Of a stretch of DNA of 64,000 nt, positions 1-9,807 are shown piece by piece; positions within the stretch are counted from its first letter, which is position 1, and each line of letters opens with the position of its first letter. Source of the stretch: Gryllotalpicola protaetiae (lineage in GTDB: Bacteria; Actinomycetota; Actinomycetes; Actinomycetales; Microbacteriaceae); NCBI RefSeq assembly GCF_003627055.1, contig NZ_CP032624.1:620001-684000 (forward strand), given 5' to 3'. A program made the position numbers and the translations under genes. Under the pieces are notes generated by a model that saw nothing but the letters and a program-made list of their open reading frames with translations, had not been told where the DNA came from and searched no databases.

Positions 1-1
1 G

Positions 2-664
2 GACTTCGCCCTGTCGCCGAAATCCGTCGTCCGCGACATGTTCGAGCGCGCCATGTCGTTCGCGGAGTACGTCCAGCACTATCAGCTCGCGCGCTCAGAA
101 GGTCTGGTGCTGCGCTACCTCTCGGACGCGTACCGTGCGATCCGGCAGACCGTCCCCGACGAGGCCAAGACCGACGAGCTGCGCGACATCATCGAATGGC
201 TCGGCGAGCTCGTGCGGCAGGTGGACTCCTCGCTGGTCGACGAGTGGAGCGAGCTCGTCAACCCGACCGTCACCGACGACACCCCCGTCGTGCCGCCCGC
301 CCCGCCCAGCATCCTCACCAACAAGCGGGCGTTCACGATCCTCGTGCGCAACGAGCTGTTCCGGCGCGTGCAGCTCGCCGCGCTCGAGCGGGAAGAAGAG
401 CTCGCCGACCTCGATCCCGACGTCGACTGGGGCGCGTTCCTCGACGGGTACTTCGGCGAACACGACGAGGTGCTCACGGGGCCCGCTTCGAGGTCCGCGT
501 CCCTGTTCTCGGTCTCGGAGTCCGGCGCCGAGTGGAAGGTCGAGCAGACCATCGACGACCCCGCTGGCGACCACGACTGGCGCATCCGCGCGACGGTCGA
601 CCTCGCCGCCTCCGATGAGGCCGGCGAGGCCGTGCTGCACGTCGACTGGATCGGGCGGCTGTAG
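2..664 (+). CDS. DEAD/DEAH-box RNA helicase, C-terminal part (DUF3516), 5' truncated
   Basis: The reading frame is open from the first full codon of the window, so the gene begins upstream; only about 220 C-terminal residues are visible. They match the helical DUF3516 region that follows the two RecA lobes in actinobacterial DEAD/DEAH helicases: the segment around DMFERAMSFAEYVQHYQ, then a helix-rich stretch, then a beta-rich end (EWKVEQTIDDP ... VLHVDWIGRL). No helicase motif lies in the visible part, so the ATPase function is inferred from the family. The first ATG, at 38, lies inside the domain and is not the start. The neighbouring DUF779/aldehyde dehydrogenase operon is convergent, with its stop 9 bp away. 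Confidence 0.75.
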   Translation, partial: DFALSPKSVVRDMFERAMSFAEYVQHYQLARSEGLVLRYLSDAYRAIRQTVPDEAKTDELRDIIEWLGELVRQVDSSLVDEWSELVNPTVTDDTPVVPPAPPSILTNKRAFTILVRNELFRRVQLAALEREEELADLDPDVDWGAFLDGYFGEHDEVLTGPASRSASLFSVSESGAEWKVEQTIDDPAGDHDWRIRATVDLAASDEAGEAVLHVDWIGRL

Positions 665-673
665 CGCTCGCGG

Positions 674-1059
674 TCAGCTCAGGCCGAAAGCCTCCAGTTC
701 CTGGTCGGTGAGCATCCGCGAGCGGATCAGGAACCGCTTGCCCTCCGGCGCCTCGACCGAGAAGCCGCTGCCGCGCCCGTCGACGACGTCGATGGTCAGG
801 TGGGTGTACTTCCAGTACTCGAACTGAGACTTCGACATGTACACCGGAACCGGTTCGATGCCCGCGACGTTCAACGTGCCGAGGAACTCGTCTGACGGCC
901 CCGTGATAAACATGCCGACCGGGAAGCACATCGGCGACGACCCGTCGCAGCATCCGCCCGACTGGTGGAACATGAGCGGCCCATGAGACGCGGCGAGATG
1001 CCGCAGCAGCTCAGCTGCGGCATCCGTCACGTCCACACGCGACAGCGTGGCGGCATCCA

Positions 1060-1060
<1 letters not shown>
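674..1060 (-). CDS. DUF779 protein paired with aldehyde dehydrogenase
   Basis: 128-residue protein of the DUF779 family, which is very often the next gene after an ExaC/AldB-type aldehyde dehydrogenase. Its biochemical role is unknown. A cysteine-rich motif HQSGGCCDGSSPMC lies near residues 32-45 and suggests metal or redox chemistry (inference). I chose the GTG at 1060-1058: its G is the last base of the upstream dehydrogenase stop TAG, giving a one-base overlap and tight translational coupling. The frame stays open further upstream inside the dehydrogenase, but a longer start would duplicate that gene in another frame. Confidence 0.8.
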
Positions 1061-2643
<1,583 letters not shown>

Positions 2644-2717
2644 CTCTTCTCCTTGTCTGACGGCTCTGTCTGACGCGGCCAGCCTAGGAATCCGGGGGTT
2701 GCAACGCGTTGCGCCGG

Positions 2718-3971
2718 TCAGCGCTCCAGCGCCTCGAGCCGCTCGACGATCGCGGCCCGCTTCGGCGAGTGCGGCGGCAGCTGTCGAAGGGCCTCGCGCA
2801 GCACGGCGGCGTCGACCGAGCCGTCGGGCGTCGCCGCGTACTGCACGAGCACGTCGGCCGAGGCATCCGTCAGCAGCGCGTCCCGCAGTCGCTGACGCAG
2901 TGTCTCTCGGATCTCTGCGATGCCGGGTGCCGTGCTGCCGGGCAGCAGCGGGCCCGCATAGGCGGCGAGCGCGACCCGGTGGGCCCCGCGCTCGAGCAGG
3001 GTCAGCACCTGGTGCGCGTCGAGCTCGAGCGCGCGGGACAGGCGGTAGGGGTGCGTGTCGATCGTGACGCCGGGCAGGGCGGATGCCAGCACGCGGCGCA
3101 ACCGGACGAGTTCGGCGCGCAGGGTGACCTCGGCCGCCTCCTGCGGGTAGGCGAGCTCGCGCAGCGCCTCGGACGACAGCCCCTGCCTGTGCCAGCTCAG
3201 CAGGGCGAGGATCGTCGCGTGACGGGCACTAAGGGATGTGATGCGGCCGCCGGCGTCCAGTTCGCCGGTGTCGCGGCCGAGCAGGTGGAGAACGGGCACA
3301 GCGGATGCTGCGGCGGGCGCGGGGCGCCTCGGAGCCGGCCGGGGCCGCATCCGCTCGGCGAGCCTCTCAGCGAGCAGCTGGGACTCGGCCGCGGCGGCCG
3401 TCGCCTCGAGCAGCGGGAGGGTGAATGGCGCGATCGCGCGCGCGTCGCCCGTGATGTCGATGACGCCGAGAATGCGGCGCGTCTCGGGGTCGTGGATCGG
3501 CACCGCCGTGCAGCTCCAGCCGTGCACGACGGTGTCGAAGTGGTCGGTGTCGTGGATCTGGATTCCGTGGTCGAGCGCCAACGCGGTGCCGGGGGCCGAG
3601 GTGCCGACCCTGTCCTCCGCCCAGTTGGCGCCTGCCACGAAAAGCATCCGCTCCGCCCGCTGGCGCGCCGCCTGGTCGCCCTCGACCCAGAGCAGGCGCC
3701 CGAGCTCGTCGCCGACGGCCACGAGCAGGCCCTCGCCGTCGACATCGCGCACCAGCAGCCGCCGGATCAGCGGCATCACCGACGCCAGGCGGTGCCCGTT
3801 GCGGTAGTCGTCGAGCTCCGCGTCGAGTTCGAGCGCCGGCAGCACCCGCTCGGGGTCGAGCCGGCGCTCGCGCGCCCGCCGCCACGAATCGAGCACGACG
3901 CCGCGCGGACGGCTGCGCCCCGGCAGGGCGAGCCACTCCCCCGCGTCACCGTCATCGCGCACCTGGTCCAC
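2718..3971 (-). CDS. GAF-domain transcriptional regulator (AcoR-like, without AAA domain)
   Basis: 417 residues. The N-terminal half resembles the sensor part of AcoR-type activators: a [13 protein letters not shown] helix near residue 30 and a GAF domain at about 60-215, including [20 protein letters not shown] and an [15 protein letters not shown] stretch. The C-terminal half (about 245-417) lacks any AAA+ Walker motif and looks helical ([14 protein letters not shown]), so it cannot act as a sigma-54 activator. Position directly upstream of the aldehyde dehydrogenase on the same strand suggests it controls that operon (inference). The start is a GTG; a downstream start is possible. Confidence 0.75.
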   Translation of the reverse strand: MDQVRDDGDAGEWLALPGRSRPRGVVLDSWRRARERRLDPERVLPALELDAELDDYRNGHRLASVMPLIRRLLVRDVDGEGLLVAVGDELGRLLWVEGDQAARQRAERMLFVAGANWAEDRVGTSAPGTALALDHGIQIHDTDHFDTVVHGWSCTAVPIHDPETRRILGVIDITGDARAIAPFTLPLLEATAAAAESQLLAERLAERMRPRPAPRRPAPAAASAVPVLHLLGRDTGELDAGGRITSLSARHATILALLSWHRQGLSSEALRELAYPQEAAEVTLRAELVRLRRVLASALPGVTIDTHPYRLSRALELDAHQVLTLLERGAHRVALAAYAGPLLPGSTAPGIAEIRETLRQRLRDALLTDASADVLVQYAATPDGSVDAAVLREALRQLPPHSPKRAAIVERLEALER

Positions 3972-4030
3972 CGATCTTCATTGATCGCCCGTTGTGCGCG
4001 CCATGCTACGCCGCGGATGCGCCCGCCGGT

Positions 4031-4360
4031 CTAGTGCTGGACGAGCGGACGAACCTCGAGATAGGCGTGCGGCTCGTTGGTCTCGTAGAGGGCGGACGCC
4101 CGCGCGACCGCCTCGTCGAGGTCGACCGCCTCGATCACGTAGAAGCCGCCGAGCACCTCTTTGAACTCGGCGAACGGGCCGTCGGTGACGTGGGTGCCGC
4201 GGATCGTCTTCGTCTTCGCCGGTGCGTCGAGCTCACCCGAGGCGATGGAGCCGCCCGCGTGGAACGCACGGTGTGCCGCATCCACCCGCCCGCGCTCCTC
4301 CTCGGTGCGCTGCCCCCATTTCTCGTCGTCGCCGTAGATCAGGATCAGGAATTCAGCCAT
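4031..4360 (-). CDS. YCII-related (DGPF-domain) protein
   Basis: 109-residue protein with the ferredoxin-like YCII fold: MAEFLILIYGDDEKW at the N-terminus, the signature TDGPFAEFKEVLGGFYVIEA at about 58-78, and EVRPL near the end. Members are often found near ECF sigma factors and are thought to bind small ligands; no activity can be assigned here. Start ATG at 4360 with AAAGGA 8 bp upstream. It lies alone between the GAF regulator and the FAD oxidase, on the same strand as both. Confidence 0.8.
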   Translation of the reverse strand: MAEFLILIYGDDEKWGQRTEEERGRVDAAHRAFHAGGSIASGELDAPAKTKTIRGTHVTDGPFAEFKEVLGGFYVIEAVDLDEAVARASALYETNEPHAYLEVRPLVQH

Positions 4361-4431
4361 GGTCGCGGTCCTTTCGCTCGAGAGGTGGTCGGAGCCGCGG
4401 CATCCGTTCTCGACACTTCAGCCCGCTCTGC

Positions 4432-5811
4432 CTATCCAAGAACGCGATCGAGATACGGATTGCGGAACACCCGACCGGGGTCGAGGCGATCGCGTGCCGC
4501 GAGGAAGTCGTCGAAGCGCGGGTACGCCTGCGCGAAGAAACCGGCATCGCGCGTGTGCAGCTTGCCCCAGTGCGGGCGTCCGCCGGCCTCGACCATGATC
4601 TTCTCGGCCGCGGCGAAGTATTCGAGCTGATCAGGGCGGGTCTCGCGGTAATAGCGGTGCACGGCGATGTAGCCCGTCTCGCGCCCGTAGGCGGTCGACA
4701 GCCAGTTGTCGTCGGCCGCAGCCGAGCGCACCTCGACGGGGAAGGAGATGCGCCAGCCGCGCCGCTCGATGAGCCGGTCGAGTTCGCGCAGCGCCTCGGG
4801 CACGGCCGCCCGCGGCAGGGCGTACTCGGTTTCGCGGAACCGCACGGACCGGTTCGTGACGAACACCTTCGGCGAGGCATCCGTGAACTCGCGGTCGCCC
4901 GTGAGCCGCGTCGCGAGCCGGTTGACGCCCGGGATCATCGCGGGCGTGATCGTGGCGAGCGCGCACAGCCCGCGGTACAGGTCGTTCGAGAGCAGCTCGT
5001 CGCCGACGACACGGTCGAGCAGGCCGAGCGGATGCCTGGGCGCGTCCCCCGGCAGCCGCGTGTTCGTCTTCGTGAGCGCCACCTGCGTGTGCGGGAACCA
5101 GTAGAACTCGAAGTGGTCCTCGCGCGCCGAGCGCTCGAGGTAGTCGTCGAGCACCTCAGGCAGCGGCTCTGGCCGCTCGACCGCGTGCAATGCGAACGCC
5201 GGCACGCACTGGATCGTGACGTCGACGACGATGCCGAGCGCTCCGAGCCCGAGGCGCGCCGCGGGCAGCAGCTCGGCGTTCTCGGTCTCCGAGACGCGCA
5301 GCAGCTCGCCGGTTCCGGTGACGAGCGTGACGGCCGTGATCTGGGTGGCGAGGCCGCCGAACGAGCCGCCGGTGCCGTGCGTTCCCGTGCTCGTCGCGCC
5401 GGCGATCGACTGGCGGTCGATGTCGCCCATGTTCTGCAGGGCGAGCCCGTACGGCGTGAGGAGCCTGGGCAGCTGCCACAGCCGGGTGCCCGCGGCGAGG
5501 GTGACGCGAGCGGACGCCTCGTCGACGGCCACCACCCCCTGGAGCCGGTCGGGCAGCAGCTGCACGCCTTCCGCGACGGCGATGCCGGTGAACGAGTGGC
5601 CGGCGCCGATCGCCTTGATCGTGAGGCCCTGGTGCGCGGCGGCCTGCACGGCGCGCTGGACGGCTTCGGGGGAATCGGGCGTCTCGACCCGGATCGGGTG
5701 GACCGATTCGGTGCGCGACCAGTTGCGCCATTCCACCGCGCGCAGCGAGTTCGGCCTCGATGGTTTCCGGACTCCGCTGCGCGGCTCCTCAACCATCGGA
5801 CTCCCCGTCAC
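4432..5811 (-). CDS. FAD-linked sugar lactone oxidase (D-arabinono-1,4-lactone oxidase family)
   Basis: 459 residues. An FAD-binding (PCMH/VAO) domain occupies the N-terminal half, with GAGHSFTGIA near 69-78 and TSTGTHGTGGSFGG near 130; the C-terminal ALO domain ends in HWGKLHTRDAGFF, the family hallmark. Related enzymes oxidise aldonolactones, xylitol or L-gulonolactone; the substrate is unknown. The GTG start overlaps the TGA of the preceding PLP enzyme (GTGA), so it is the last gene of a coupled operon. Odd feature: residues 5-18 (PMVEEPRSGVRKPS) are encoded by a REP-like palindrome (5758-5798), so the N-terminus may be a later acquisition or the true start may be internal. Confidence 0.82.
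   Translation of the reverse strand: MTGSPMVEEPRSGVRKPSRPNSLRAVEWRNWSRTESVHPIRVETPDSPEAVQRAVQAAAHQGLTIKAIGAGHSFTGIAVAEGVQLLPDRLQGVVAVDEASARVTLAAGTRLWQLPRLLTPYGLALQNMGDIDRQSIAGATSTGTHGTGGSFGGLATQITAVTLVTGTGELLRVSETENAELLPAARLGLGALGIVVDVTIQCVPAFALHAVERPEPLPEVLDDYLERSAREDHFEFYWFPHTQVALTKTNTRLPGDAPRHPLGLLDRVVGDELLSNDLYRGLCALATITPAMIPGVNRLATRLTGDREFTDASPKVFVTNRSVRFRETEYALPRAAVPEALRELDRLIERRGWRISFPVEVRSAAADDNWLSTAYGRETGYIAVHRYYRETRPDQLEYFAAAEKIMVEAGGRPHWGKLHTRDAGFFAQAYPRFDDFLAARDRLDPGRVFRNPYLDRVLG
5758..5798. repeat. REP-like imperfect palindrome inside a coding region
   Basis: The ends CGATGGTT and AACCATCG are exact 8-bp inverted copies (5758-5765/5791-5798), with an inner dyad CCGC-TGC-GCGG at 5774-5784 and a CTCCTC spacer. 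On the minus strand it reads GGTTGAGGAGC...GGAAACC. A degenerate relative occurs at 50273-50311. The layout is that of repetitive extragenic palindromes, yet it sits in the first codons of the FAD lactone oxidase. Confidence 0.6.
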
Positions 5812-7058
5812 AGGAAGGCCTTTCCCTCACCACGGTACGTCGGCGTGGTTCCGACGACGCCGTGCTCCCCCACGAGCGCGAACTCGTTGACGTGCTCCGA
5901 CAGCTCGCCCGACTTGGTGTGGCGGAACCAGACGCGGTCACCCGGTCGCAGCGCCTCGGCGGCAGCCCCCGACAGCGGCGTCTGCACCTCGCCCGCCATC
6001 TCGCGCGCGGCGAACTCGAGGTGCTCTGGCCACACGGGCCGCGGCATCCGGTCGTTCCCCGGTGGGCCGGAGGCGATCCAGCCCCCGCCGAGCACTGTCG
6101 CCGTGTCGCGCTTGGGGCGGCGCACGACCGAGAGCGCGAACGCCGTCGCGGGGGCCGGAGTGAAGCCACGATAGTTGTCGAACAGGTGGCCGCCGAACAG
6201 CCCGCTACCCGCGGCGATGTCGGTGCACGACGGGTCCGCCGAGGTGAATTCGAGCGAGCCCGTGCCGCCGCCGTTGACGAATTCGAGCTGCGCGACCTCG
6301 CGAACGGATGCCACCGCTGCGGCTCGCCTCTCGAGCAGCTCGGCCTTCGAGCGGCGCTGCATCCAGCGCACGGTCTGCGCGAACGCCGCGCGCCCGGCCG
6401 GGTCGTCGCCCTGGCCGGCGATCTGCGCCTCGTACGACATCATGCCGACGAGAGCGAAGCCCGGCCGCCGCGCGATGTGCTCGGCGAGCGACCGCGCAGC
6501 CGCGGCCGTGTGCACAGGCGAGCGCCATACGCCGATGTGCCCGGCTGGCCCGTTCCACGACGCGTCGAGCTCGATCGCGACGCGGACGGTCTCCCGGGCG
6601 CCAGGCGGAACGACCGCGTCGACGAGGTCGAGCTGCGCGACCGAGTCGACCATCAGCGTCACCCGCGCGGCAAGCTCGGGCGAGGCGGCCAGCCGCCTGA
6701 TCGCGGCGCGTTCCGCCGTGGGGTAGCCGACGACGACGTCCGCGATGCCGGGGCGATCGGGTGAGGCATCCGCCGCGAGCCACAGCGCCTCGCTCAAGGT
6801 GTACGCGAGCACACCCGCATAGCCGGGCAGCGCGAGCACCGCGTCGAGCACCTCACGCACTCGCACCGACTTCGACGCGAGCCGGATGGGCTTCCCACCC
6901 GCGCGCCGCAGCATGTCGTGCGCGTTGTGGGCGAGGGCGCCGAGGTGGATGACGCCGTAGGGCGGGTCGAGCTCGCGCGTGGCATCCGTCATGCTCTGCC
7001 AGTAGCCCGCGGCCGAAACCCAGGGCTGCGCGACGGGCGGAAGCGAAAGATCGATCAT
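5808..7058 (-). CDS. PLP-dependent alanine racemase-domain protein (amino acid deaminase/aldolase-like)
   Basis: 416 residues, PLP-binding fold-type III barrel as in D-threonine/D-serine aldolases and alanine racemases. The likely Schiff-base lysine is in RLASKSVRV (about K63); NGGGTGSLEF near 270 and the C-terminal RPGDRVWFRHTKSGELSEH match the second domain of D-amino acid aldolases. No transmembrane segments, so cytoplasmic. ATG start overlaps the upstream MFS gene (ATGA) and its stop overlaps the FAD oxidase (GTGA), indicating one polycistron. Linkage to a sugar-lactone oxidase and a transporter suggests an uncharacterised small-molecule pathway; the substrate cannot be named. Confidence 0.78.
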   Translation of the reverse strand: MIDLSLPPVAQPWVSAAGYWQSMTDATRELDPPYGVIHLGALAHNAHDMLRRAGGKPIRLASKSVRVREVLDAVLALPGYAGVLAYTLSEALWLAADASPDRPGIADVVVGYPTAERAAIRRLAASPELAARVTLMVDSVAQLDLVDAVVPPGARETVRVAIELDASWNGPAGHIGVWRSPVHTAAAARSLAEHIARRPGFALVGMMSYEAQIAGQGDDPAGRAAFAQTVRWMQRRSKAELLERRAAAVASVREVAQLEFVNGGGTGSLEFTSADPSCTDIAAGSGLFGGHLFDNYRGFTPAPATAFALSVVRRPKRDTATVLGGGWIASGPPGNDRMPRPVWPEHLEFAAREMAGEVQTPLSGAAAEALRPGDRVWFRHTKSGELSEHVNEFALVGEHGVVGTTPTYRGEGKAFL

Positions 7059-8311
7059 GCGACGCTCCTCACGCGTGCGACGGCGAACGCCCCGCCGAGG
7101 GCCGCGAGGCCCGCGAGGACGAACAATCCGGTGAACCCGCCCAGCCAGAACACGACGATGCCGCCGAGCAGGGGGCCGAACGCCTGCGGGATGGCCCAGG
7201 CGATGTTCATGATGCCGAGGTCCTTGCCGCGGGTCTCGGGGTCGGGCAGCACCTGCGTGGCGAGCGCCTGGTCGACGGCGAGGAAGCAGCCGTAGCCGAT
7301 GCCGAGCAGCGCGCCGCCGACGTACGCCGTCGGCATCGACGGGAAGGCGGCGAGCAGCAGCGCTGCGACCGCCTGCACGACGCTCGCGACGAACACGAAC
7401 AGCTTGCGGCGTTCGAGGCGGTCGCTGACGCGGCCGAGGGCGAGGGATGCCGCGATCACGAATACCATGTAGACGAACACCAGCGGGATCAGGTCGTTCT
7501 CGGCGTTCCGGTCGTGCAGGCCGAATTCGAGGAAGTAGAGCAGGAGGCCCGTGCCGAGGGCGTTGCCGAGGTTCACGAGCACGCGCGACAGCAGGGTCCA
7601 GCCGAAATCGGGGTGGGCCTTCGGCGAGATCCAGAGCTCGGCGACGATGCGCCTCGGCGTGAGCGGTGGCAGGCCGCGGGCGCGGTGTCGCGGGTCCGGC
7701 ACGACGAGCAGGAAGGGCGCGACGAGGACGATGAGGGCTGCGGCTGCGAGCCCGTAGCCGCCGAGCGTGCCGAGGCCCAGGATCGTGACGAGCGCGAGGC
7801 CGAGGATGATGCCGATGGCCTGCGGCGCGCTCATCCAGCCGGAGACGTAGCCGCGCTGGCCGACGGGCACCTGGTCGGAGATCATCGCGGTGAGCGCGGC
7901 GGTGAGCACGCAGAAGCCCGTGAGGCTGAGCGCCCAGAAGACGGCGATGCCCGTCATGGTGGTCTGCAGGCCGAGCGCGAACAGCGCGGCCGCGAACAGC
8001 AGCGCGCCGCCCGCGACCCAGGGCCTGCGGCGGCCGAAGCGGCTCGCTGTACGGTCGCTCAGCGCGCCGGTGAGCGGGTAGGCGACGATCGCGCACAGGC
8101 CGGCGATGCCGGAGACGACGCCGAACCAGAGCACGTTGTCGACCCAGTACGCGGTGCGCAGCTCGGTCTGGATCTGCGCGGGAAGCAGCAGCTGGATCGG
8201 GGTGAGCTGCGCCATCCAGACCCCGAGCCAGGCCGCGGCGAACAGTGCGATCCAGCGGCCGGTGACCGGAGTCAGCGGCTCGGTGCGAGCGGTCGTGGCG
8301 GTGGCGCTCAT
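7055..8311 (-). CDS. MFS transporter (SLC45/GPH-like, 12 TM)
   Basis: 418 residues with about twelve hydrophobic helices. The loop between TM2 and TM3 carries GALSDRTASRFGRRRPWV, the motif-A variant typical of sugar-type GPH/SLC45-like carriers. A second half-repeat, ALGRVSDRLERRK, follows the central loop. Likely imports or exports the substrate of the overlapping PLP enzyme and FAD oxidase (inference). Its start codon overlaps the TetR stop (ATGA) and its own stop overlaps the PLP gene start, so expression should follow the TetR repressor. Confidence 0.85.
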   Translation of the reverse strand: MSATATTARTEPLTPVTGRWIALFAAAWLGVWMAQLTPIQLLLPAQIQTELRTAYWVDNVLWFGVVSGIAGLCAIVAYPLTGALSDRTASRFGRRRPWVAGGALLFAAALFALGLQTTMTGIAVFWALSLTGFCVLTAALTAMISDQVPVGQRGYVSGWMSAPQAIGIILGLALVTILGLGTLGGYGLAAAALIVLVAPFLLVVPDPRHRARGLPPLTPRRIVAELWISPKAHPDFGWTLLSRVLVNLGNALGTGLLLYFLEFGLHDRNAENDLIPLVFVYMVFVIAASLALGRVSDRLERRKLFVFVASVVQAVAALLLAAFPSMPTAYVGGALLGIGYGCFLAVDQALATQVLPDPETRGKDLGIMNIAWAIPQAFGPLLGGIVVFWLGGFTGLFVLAGLAALGGAFAVARVRSVA

Positions 8312-8925
8312 GCGCTGCGCTCCGGTGCACTCGCGTGCGCCTCGACGGCCCGCGCGCCGGAGCGCGCGAGCGCGAGCGCCTCGCCGTCGTCATGCCGCAC
8401 GAGCCACGAGATCGTGATGCCGTCGGCCAGCGCGACCACCATGCGGGCCACCTCGACAACGGGAACGTTCCAGCGCCACCCGGTGCGGCCGGCCGCCGCC
8501 TCGAGCGCCATCTGCACGAGCTCGGTGTAGCGCTCGTACTGCAGCCGGGCGAGGTGCGCCGTGCGCTCGTCACGCAGCGCGTACTGCGTGAGCTCGAGCA
8601 TGGCGCGTTCGCGCTCGGGCTCAGCCTTCACCGAGTCGAGGTAGCGGGTGAGGCCTGCTTCGACGAGGTCGCCCAGTGAGGCATCCGTGATATCTGAACC
8701 GAGCAGCGGCGCGATCGCGCGGTATTCCTCATTCACCGCCCGCTGCACGAGCTCGGCCATGAGCTCGTCGTGCGAGTCGAAGACGTAGTGGAAGCTCGCG
8801 AGGGGCATGTCGGCCTCCGCGACGATCGCGCGCGTGGTGGCGCCCGCGATTCCGTCGCGCGCCACGACGCGCAGTGCAGCCTCGATGAGCGCCTCGCGAC
8901 GTTCATTGGCCGGGATGTGAGCCAC
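8308..8925 (-). CDS. TetR-family regulator, first gene of operon
   Basis: 205 residues. The N-terminal helix-turn-helix runs about 25-50 (TTRAIVAEADMPLASFHYVF), followed by an all-helical ligand domain. The GTG start at 8925 is preferred because GAGGGGG lies 6 bp upstream; a TTG further out (8946) would run into the operator. A perfect 10+10 bp inverted repeat sits 18 bp upstream of the start, so the protein very probably represses its own operon (TetR-MFS-PLP enzyme-FAD oxidase, all joined by 4-bp overlaps). The inducer is unknown. Confidence 0.85.
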   Translation of the reverse strand: MAHIPANERREALIEAALRVVARDGIAGATTRAIVAEADMPLASFHYVFDSHDELMAELVQRAVNEEYRAIAPLLGSDITDASLGDLVEAGLTRYLDSVKAEPERERAMLELTQYALRDERTAHLARLQYERYTELVQMALEAAAGRTGWRWNVPVVEVARMVVALADGITISWLVRHDDGEALALARSGARAVEAHASAPERSA

Positions 8926-8943
8926 AGGGTGCCCCCTCGCATG

Positions 8944-8967
8944 CAACTGGGACGATTGTCCCAGTTG
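8944..8967. promoter_or_regulatory. Probable TetR operator
   Basis: Perfect inverted repeat CAACTGGGAC-GATT-GTCCCAGTTG, 10 bp arms with a 4 bp spacer, immediately upstream of the TetR-led operon and the only such structure in that promoter. The size is typical of TetR operators. Confidence 0.75.
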
Positions 8968-9027
8968 GAGGAACCCTAGCGCGGTTGCAACGCGGATGCT
9001 GCACCGCGCTGTATCGGTCGGTGCGGT

Positions 9028-9684
9028 TCAGCGTCGTACGGACTCGGGGGCCGGGCGATAGTGCGCCTCGACGAAGACCGCGAGGTCGTCAACCTCGCGT
9101 CCGGCGACATCGTGGCCGAGGCCTGCGTAGACACGCACCTGAGCGTCCGCGTGCGTGGAGGTCCAGCGTTCGGTGCGAGCGACCGCGGACGGCGGAATGA
9201 CCCCGTCGTGCGCCCCATGTCCCCAGAAGACCGGGCGCGGACGGGATGCCAGGACAGCGTCGCCCGGCTGGACGTCGTCGACGACGAAGCCGGCCAGATT
9301 CACGGCGTAGTCGACGATGTCAGGAGCGAGCCGCATGACCTGCAGTGCCATGGCGCCGCCCTGGGAGAAGCCGCCTACTCCGACCGTGGCCGCCCTGGGG
9401 AGCGAGGTCAGCCAGTCCACAACGGAGGCCGCTGCATGGTTGGCAATGGCTGGCTGCGGGTCGCCGATGGGGTTGCCTCGGCTGGGGAACCAGGCGAAAC
9501 CGCCGGCCTCGGGCAGGTTGGAGCGGACCGACGCGACCACGAGGTCATCAGGGAGCCGGGTCCGGAGCGCGAACAGGTGATGCTCGTCGTAGCTCCAGCC
9601 GTGCATGAGCACCAGGAGCGGCCGGCCCGCGCGCTCGTCTGCGGGATGCGACCAGAGGACGTGCTGGGGATCGATAGCGGGCAT
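9028..9684 (-). CDS. Alpha/beta hydrolase (phospholipase/carboxylesterase family)
   Basis: 218-residue soluble esterase-like enzyme. The oxyanion-hole strand is LLVLMHGWSYD (about 24-33), the nucleophile elbow GFSQGG places Ser at about 107, Asp is in GAHDGVIP (about 160) and His in AGLGHDV (about 191), a complete triad. Start ATG at 9684 has a strong GGAGG 6 bp upstream; the frame extends further but without a site. It lies downstream of a same-strand LysR regulator with its own promoter region holding the motif described at 9754-9793. The substrate is unknown. Confidence 0.85.
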   Translation of the reverse strand: MPAIDPQHVLWSHPADERAGRPLLVLMHGWSYDEHHLFALRTRLPDDLVVASVRSNLPEAGGFAWFPSRGNPIGDPQPAIANHAAASVVDWLTSLPRAATVGVGGFSQGGAMALQVMRLAPDIVDYAVNLAGFVVDDVQPGDAVLASRPRPVFWGHGAHDGVIPPSAVARTERWTSTHADAQVRVYAGLGHDVAGREVDDLAVFVEAHYRPAPESVRR

Positions 9685-9753
9685 GGTGATCCTCCGTAGG
9701 ACGTTCGGTGGGTGGGGCGTCTCAATCGTCGGATTGAGCCCCACCCACGCGCC

Positions 9754-9793
9754 ACTACCTTCACGTGCGTCCCGATACCCCTCAGGTATCGGG
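9754..9793 (-). promoter_or_regulatory. Composite LysR-type promoter element, copy 1
   Basis: Dyad CCCGATACC-N5-GGTATCGGG (9771-9793, T-N11-A core) with a 9-nt block ACTACCTTC at 9754-9762, 11 bp away on the plus strand. The same block, spacing and dyad recur at 11709-11748 ahead of the SDR gene. Each lies 70-110 bp upstream of a minus-strand start codon, so this is read as LysR binding site plus promoter. The dyad could also act as a terminator of the upstream lysR gene. Confidence 0.6.
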
Positions 9794-9807
9794 GAACGCC
9801 GGCCAGG

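Noticed and set aside
2709-6174. Long plus-strand open frames opposite the GAF regulator, the FAD oxidase and the PLP enzyme
   Set aside because: They are antisense to genes with clear domain matches; their Arg/Ala/Gly-rich translations show no family motif, as expected from GC-rich codon shadows.
8926-8946. TTG start for the TetR gene
   Set aside because: It would begin within the operator, and GAGGGGG positions the GTG at 8925 much better.
9771-9793. Simple terminator of the lysR gene
   Set aside because: Possible, but an equivalent dyad with the same flanking block recurs before the SDR gene, where no gene ends, so a regulatory site is preferred.
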